A stretch of 6,554 bases of DNA, taken from the NCBI GenBank assembly GCA_018831025.1, contig JAHJRB010000033.1, positions 1 to 6,554 on the forward strand, in the 5' to 3' direction. The notes under the pieces are model-generated. The model searched no databases. It was given only the letters and a program-made list of their open reading frames with translations, and had not been told where the DNA came from. Of the stretch, positions 5,601 through 6,554 are shown piece after piece. The stretch comes from Nanobdellota archaeon (GTDB taxonomy: Archaea; Nanobdellota; Nanobdellia; SCGC-AAA011-G17; ARS1403). Position 1 is the stretch's first letter. Each line of letters begins with the position of its first letter. Made by a program: the position numbers and the translations under genes.

Positions 5601-6554
5601 AGATAAAAATTTATGCTCAAGCTCCTCTCAAATAACATGCCCCGCAACAATAATAAAAACAGATTCTTGCTCAGGAACAACCTTAACAGAATATTTCTGT
5701 AACGGAAATGATAACAGCTACACTAATTATAACTGTAACAATCTAGATTCGGTAACTCCAAATTCAGGAACAGATACTTGTATTTGGTCAGATTATGGCT
5801 GTAGTACCGGAGCTTGCTCTTTAACTTCCTCAGGCAATGTTAATTGTGATTCTTATGATGACATAGATGGAAGTGACGGAGTTATAAAAGATTATGAAAC
5901 TGATGCAACAAAATGTATTTTAGGATGCACAACAACTTCTTGTTGCCTAGCTCCTTTAACTTACACCTCAGATGGTCTCTGCGGAACTAAAACAATAGAA
6001 GGAATAAATTACATAGCATATAATGATGGAGCAAATAAATGGGGAACTTTATCAACTGTAAATGCAGTAAAAGAAATCTGTAATGATGGAAAAGACAATA
6101 ACTGTAATGGGTTTATAGATTCTAAAGACCCTGCATGTGTAATAGTTACTTCAATAAATTCTCTTGATACAGTAACTCAAATAGATCAAAGCTTTGAAGT
6201 TAAATGCGGAACCACAATAGACTCAAATTGTATGGGTTTAACAATCTCAGCAGGAAGCTGTGTATTTGATGAAACAAAAGGAACAGCTGGATGGGATTTA
6301 ACAAATCCTAATGAACCAAAAGCAATTTTCTCCTGCACAGCATCAGCAGCAGGAAGCATAAATTTAAACTGTTATATCTCAAATAATCAAGACGGATCTT
6401 GTACAGTAGGAGGAATAACAGCAACACCAACACCTTCTAATATAGGAAAAACAATAACAGCAATAGCTTCAGCATGTGGTTCTAGAGTTATTGGAGACTG
6501 TCCATTTGATGGAAAATGTGAATGGTGTCCTACCTGCGGTTCTTTAGATAATAC
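2581..6554 (+). CDS. Giant Cys-rich secreted protein with MopE-like, TSP3-like, Ig-like and PSI-like modules (3' end beyond window)
   Basis: One frame is open from an in-frame stop at 2533 to the window edge: at least 1,324 residues, C-terminus not seen. GTG 2581 is chosen because it gives a clean Sec signal peptide (KK, then a long hydrophobic core, then VVA before EEC) and has AAAGGA 7 bases upstream; no ATG fits. By hand count it holds about 110 Cys (~8%), in pairs typical of disulfides. Modules in order: MopE-like motif 112-131, Ig-like 136-268, TSP3-like 271-308, MopE-like 332-358, Ig-like 358-450, PSI-like 452-476, Cys-rich 477-634, MopE-like pair 635-702, Ig-like 718-830, PSI-like 835-855, Cys-rich 856-1166 including a DGG module (991-1052), MopE-like 1167-1186, Ig-like 1186-1298, PSI-like 1299-1319. 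The MopE-like and TSP3-like motifs suggest calcium or copper binding outside the cell. Adhesion, cell-surface decoration or host contact is likely but inferred. There is no lipobox. Any C-terminal anchor would be downstream. Confidence 0.9.
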   Translation, partial: MLNIKKTLILLVISLFFLVLITPKVYSVVAEECNPATGPGYQIGFAEDAICFYCYENDGLCLDIEFKDSWCISNNAYDPDCYYPIQATQSEKYSYWYDSINQKLWWIPYDFCGDGIDNDGDGAIDFADGECDENLQTPTYSPPGTVLEGTQITVSCPFLPLVNGVSFTDYTFSQQPTKRPTVNAYMITTSCGNPIGWSGNTAQFTCNAAGGQLACHSNQLGDSESTISSVSVSYLSCAAKGGALTRPAGYMCDTVPASDGTCYVNCVKDLRDPDGDGLTTFEEETAGADGFITNPNNPDTDGDGISDGPLAPVGSGLIPGPDPAPNVADEVCTSAGDEDGNGESDYDSIDGKHGDITCPVSITSITSSKTTVDNGETFTVSCGSSIANINSISATLGGRTCTFTNWVGSTANFACTATSTCPTTETARCFVDTLKSYATAPTEKTATITVKCSSCSAYILTTSCTTDTRCEWCLECGGTNKYRGADGNICVATGTCSYSCRKDKCNAVCDNTNGGWINYLCDNYCSGNNLYIRSDVNNFCYDGISPDNCLASTYTCTTGVAQSCGITPCDAAKNLVGSCNNPCVNIGTATDGTDAYCGACTPTCSCAAGYYDINQNMADGCEYACTISNGGIEICDNKDNNCNGQIDEQLTQQCGATDAGECSYGIETCSAGAWTGCTAITPQTEICTDLKDNDCDSLSDYDTKQDLDMQFRHGDDNCPVSITAISLSTATIRAGADTFNIECTVSPSTPGLNSIFAYIDKDGNGVYNSGDLDLGWQAGDVYASGKYYFNSRTISTSGTYKINCGVYSSGTEPFDRSYQSGADQTATITVIPSICSDRTQTSCSFGGDCKWVPQCDSSSPKYTGDIGRCVETATVITESCSVPICSEQCDGSNLLNVCTATSQCVSKVYQLRTPSCSSTCLCSYSTWVTQACNTAYCTADCNAGFKQDTGVDYCNTNLGDIYNRWEGCSSLCTITDAAEADVIKEDCVNTCTDTDGGQVYTTQGTVTDKNLCSSSSQITCPATIIKTDSCSGTTLTEYFCNGNDNSYTNYNCNNLDSVTPNSGTDTCIWSDYGCSTGACSLTSSGNVNCDSYDDIDGSDGVIKDYETDATKCILGCTTTSCCLAPLTYTSDGLCGTKTIEGINYIAYNDGANKWGTLSTVNAVKEICNDGKDNNCNGFIDSKDPACVIVTSINSLDTVTQIDQSFEVKCGTTIDSNCMGLTISAGSCVFDETKGTAGWDLTNPNEPKAIFSCTASAAGSINLNCYISNNQDGSCTVGGITATPTPSNIGKTITAIASACGSRVIGDCPFDGKCEWCPTCGSLDN
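2914..2973 (+). other. MopE-like metal-binding motif 1 (residues 112-131)
   Basis: CGDGIDNDGDGAIDFADGEC. The DGxDNDxDGxxD spacing matches the MopE-type putative metal-binding motif, named for the copper-binding protein of Methylococcus. In this copy the central Cys of the usual NDCDG is Gly, so it lies closer to a pure Asp/Asn calcium-type loop. Confidence 0.65.
2986..3384 (+). other. Ig-like / beta-sandwich domain 1 (about residues 136-268)
   Basis: The segment opens with TYSPPGTVLEGTQITVSC and contains alternating hydrophobic strands with paired Cys (C156 and those in TTSCGN, FTCNA, LACHS, LSCAA). The GxxITVSC opening parallels NGETFTVSC in domain 2. It is longer and more Cys-rich than the later copies, and its boundaries are approximate. 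Confidence 0.45.
3391..3504 (+). other. Thrombospondin type 3-like calcium-binding repeat (residues 271-308)
   Basis: RDPDGDGLTTFEEE, then NPNNPDTDGDGISDG. This is the DxDGDGLxxxEE...NPxxxDTDGDGxxDG arrangement of bacterial/archaeal TSP3-type repeats, in which the Asp side chains coordinate calcium and stiffen extracellular stalks. Two loops are present. Confidence 0.8.
3574..3654 (+). other. MopE-like motif 2 (residues 332-358)
   Basis: C332-TSAGDEDGNGESDYDSIDG and then C358. This is a degenerate form of CxxxxDxDxxGxxDxD. It directly precedes the second Ig-like domain, the same order seen at 702-718 and 1180-1186. Confidence 0.5.
3652..3930 (+). other. Ig-like domain 2 (residues 358-450)
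   Basis: It begins CPVSITSITSSKTTVDNGE, continues FTVSC, and ends EKTATITV. An opening strand, a Cys pair bridging the sandwich and a closing TATITV strand fit a bacterial Ig-like fold of about 90 residues. The fold assignment is inferred from strand pattern. Confidence 0.6.
3911..3931 (+). repeat. 21-base exact repeat, copy 1
   Basis: The 21 bases at 3911-3931 are identical to 5051-5071, 1,140 bases apart. Both encode the closing TATITV strand of an Ig-like domain. Exact identity at synonymous positions suggests a duplication or gene conversion between modules. Confidence 0.8.
3934..4008 (+). other. PSI-like Cys module 1 (residues 452-476)
   Basis: C452, C455, then C464-x5-C470-E-W-C473-x2-C476. 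The C-x-W-C core with flanking Cys resembles the PSI (plexin-semaphorin-integrin) repeat, a small disulfide knot placed between Ig-like domains. It is shorter than a full PSI domain, so the name describes the pattern only. Confidence 0.5.
4009..4482 (+). other. Cys-rich region with a DGCE motif (residues 477-634)
   Basis: About twenty Cys in 158 residues, with few strong beta strands. CSCAAGYYDINQ, then ADGCEYAC (604-625) matches the CxAGYxDxxxxxxDGCE signature seen in MopE-type surface proteins of myxobacteria and DPANN archaea. The remainder has no motif that I can name. Confidence 0.6.
4483..4686 (+). other. Tandem MopE-like motifs 3 and 4 (residues 635-702)
   Basis: CDNKDNNCNGQIDE (635-648) and CTDLKDNDCDSLSDYD (687-702), joined by CGATDAGECSYGIETCSAG, then AWTGC. 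The linker is the classic CGxTxxGxCxxGxxTCxxGxWxxC stretch that separates MopE motifs in other proteins. This is the clearest family match within the large protein. Confidence 0.85.
4732..5070 (+). other. Ig-like domain 3 with an inserted EF-hand-type loop (residues 718-830)
   Basis: It begins CPVSITAISLSTATI, ends TATITV, and is close to domain 2 at both ends. Inside is D760-K-D762-G-N764-G-V-Y-N768-S-G-D771, a 12-residue loop with acids at EF-hand positions 1, 3, 5, 9 and 12. It also resembles dockerin-type calcium loops. Confidence 0.6.
5051..5071 (+). repeat. 21-base exact repeat, copy 2
   Basis: Identical to 3911-3931 and in the same reading frame, encoding the last strand of Ig-like domain 3. 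Confidence 0.8.
5083..5145 (+). other. PSI-like Cys module 2 (residues 835-855), one Cys lost
   Basis: C835-x7-C843-x5-C849-K-W-V-x2-C855. Spacing equals module 3, but the Cys after the conserved Trp is Val852, leaving an odd number of Cys in the module. Confidence 0.5.
5146..5550 (+). other. Cys-rich linker (residues 856-990)
   Basis: About seventeen Cys, with fragments such as CLCSYSTWVTQACN and YCTADCNAGFKQDTG (the latter echoing the CxAGY motif at 606). No catalytic or membrane features. Function unknown; probably disulfide-stabilised spacer. Confidence 0.5.
5551..5736 (+). other. DGG module (residues 991-1052)
   Basis: CTDTDGGQVYTTQGTVTD, then TDSCSGTTLTEYFCNGN, ending YNC. I associate the pattern C-x-D-x-DGG-x-x-Y-x-x-x-G-x-V ... 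D-x-C-x(4)-L-x-E-Y-x-C ... C with secreted proteins of DPANN archaea; the memory is of recurring sequence, not of a named family. Confidence 0.55.
5737..6078 (+). other. Cys-rich linker with an Asp-rich loop (residues 1053-1166)
   Basis: Contains CIWSDYGCSTGACS, then DSYDDIDGSDGVIKDYETD, an Asp cluster resembling a degenerate MopE-like motif, then TTSCCLAP and a less Cys-rich stretch with several aromatics (INYIAYNDGANKWG). Function unknown. Confidence 0.5.
6079..6138 (+). other. MopE-like motif 5 (residues 1167-1186)
   Basis: CNDGKDNNCNGFIDSKDPAC. Full CxDGxDNxCxGxxD pattern with both Cys, leading straight into the next Ig-like domain. Confidence 0.8.
6136..6474 (+). other. Ig-like domain 4 (residues 1186-1298)
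   Basis: CVIVTSINSLDTVTQIDQ, then SFEVKCG at the start, Cys pairs through the middle, and a closing strand GKTITAIAS. The opening and closing correspond to domains 2 and 3, with more divergence. Confidence 0.5.
6475..6537 (+). other. PSI-like Cys module 3 (residues 1299-1319)
   Basis: C1299-x7-C1307-x5-C1313-E-W-C1316-x2-C1319, followed by GSLDN at the window edge. It shares the C-E-W-C core with module 1 and the C-x7-C spacing with module 2. Confidence 0.5.

Noticed and set aside
1..6554. CRISPR array, tRNA, rRNA or insertion-sequence ends
   Set aside because: No regularly spaced repeats, no tRNA cloverleaf-like sequence, no rRNA-like stretch and no transposase frame were seen on reading both strands. 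A weak or divergent ncRNA could still be missed by eye.

Overview
This is an AT-rich, small-genome-style window that most resembles a DPANN archaeon (Woesearchaeota/Pacearchaeota-like). That is an inference. It rests on TTTATA-type promoter boxes with Shine-Dalgarno sites, T-tract terminators, a DUF4143-type ATPase, a Bro-N/DinD-type gene and a very large Cys-rich secreted protein with MopE-type motifs. None of these is exclusive to archaea, and Patescibacteria remain an alternative.

Left part (1-1330): a complete plus-strand gene for a 404-residue P-loop ATPase with a C-terminal DUF4143/nuclease-like domain. A perfect 11-bp inverted repeat sits directly upstream; its right arm contains the ribosome binding site. 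T tracts just after the stop codon probably end transcription.

Middle part (1283-2493): a minus-strand accessory segment. A 133-residue protein with a PD-(D/E)XK-like look has a strong, doubled ribosome binding site. Downstream of it is a decayed Bro-N/DinD-type (phage antirepressor-like) gene with a lost start codon and two frameshifts. Its last ~45 codons do not look like DinD. A short plus-strand reading-frame scrap (2392-2493) may be another gene remnant. The segment reads as turnover of mobile or phage-derived genes.

Right part (2494-6554): a promoter-like region, then one uninterrupted plus-strand frame from GTG 2581 to the window edge, at least 1,324 codons with no stop. It encodes a signal peptide followed by a mosaic of Cys-rich modules: MopE-like Asp/Asn/Cys motifs, TSP3-like Ca-binding repeats, Ig-like beta domains opening with CPVSIT-like strands, and short PSI-like C-x-W-C modules. 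These recur in the same order three times. By hand count there are about 110 Cys (~8%). It is most likely a disulfide-stabilised, metal-binding cell-surface or secreted protein. Its C-terminus, and any membrane anchor, lies outside the window.

The three coding units do not form an obvious shared pathway. The ATPase and the minus-strand segment are convergent, and the surface protein is divergent from the minus-strand segment with its own promoter.
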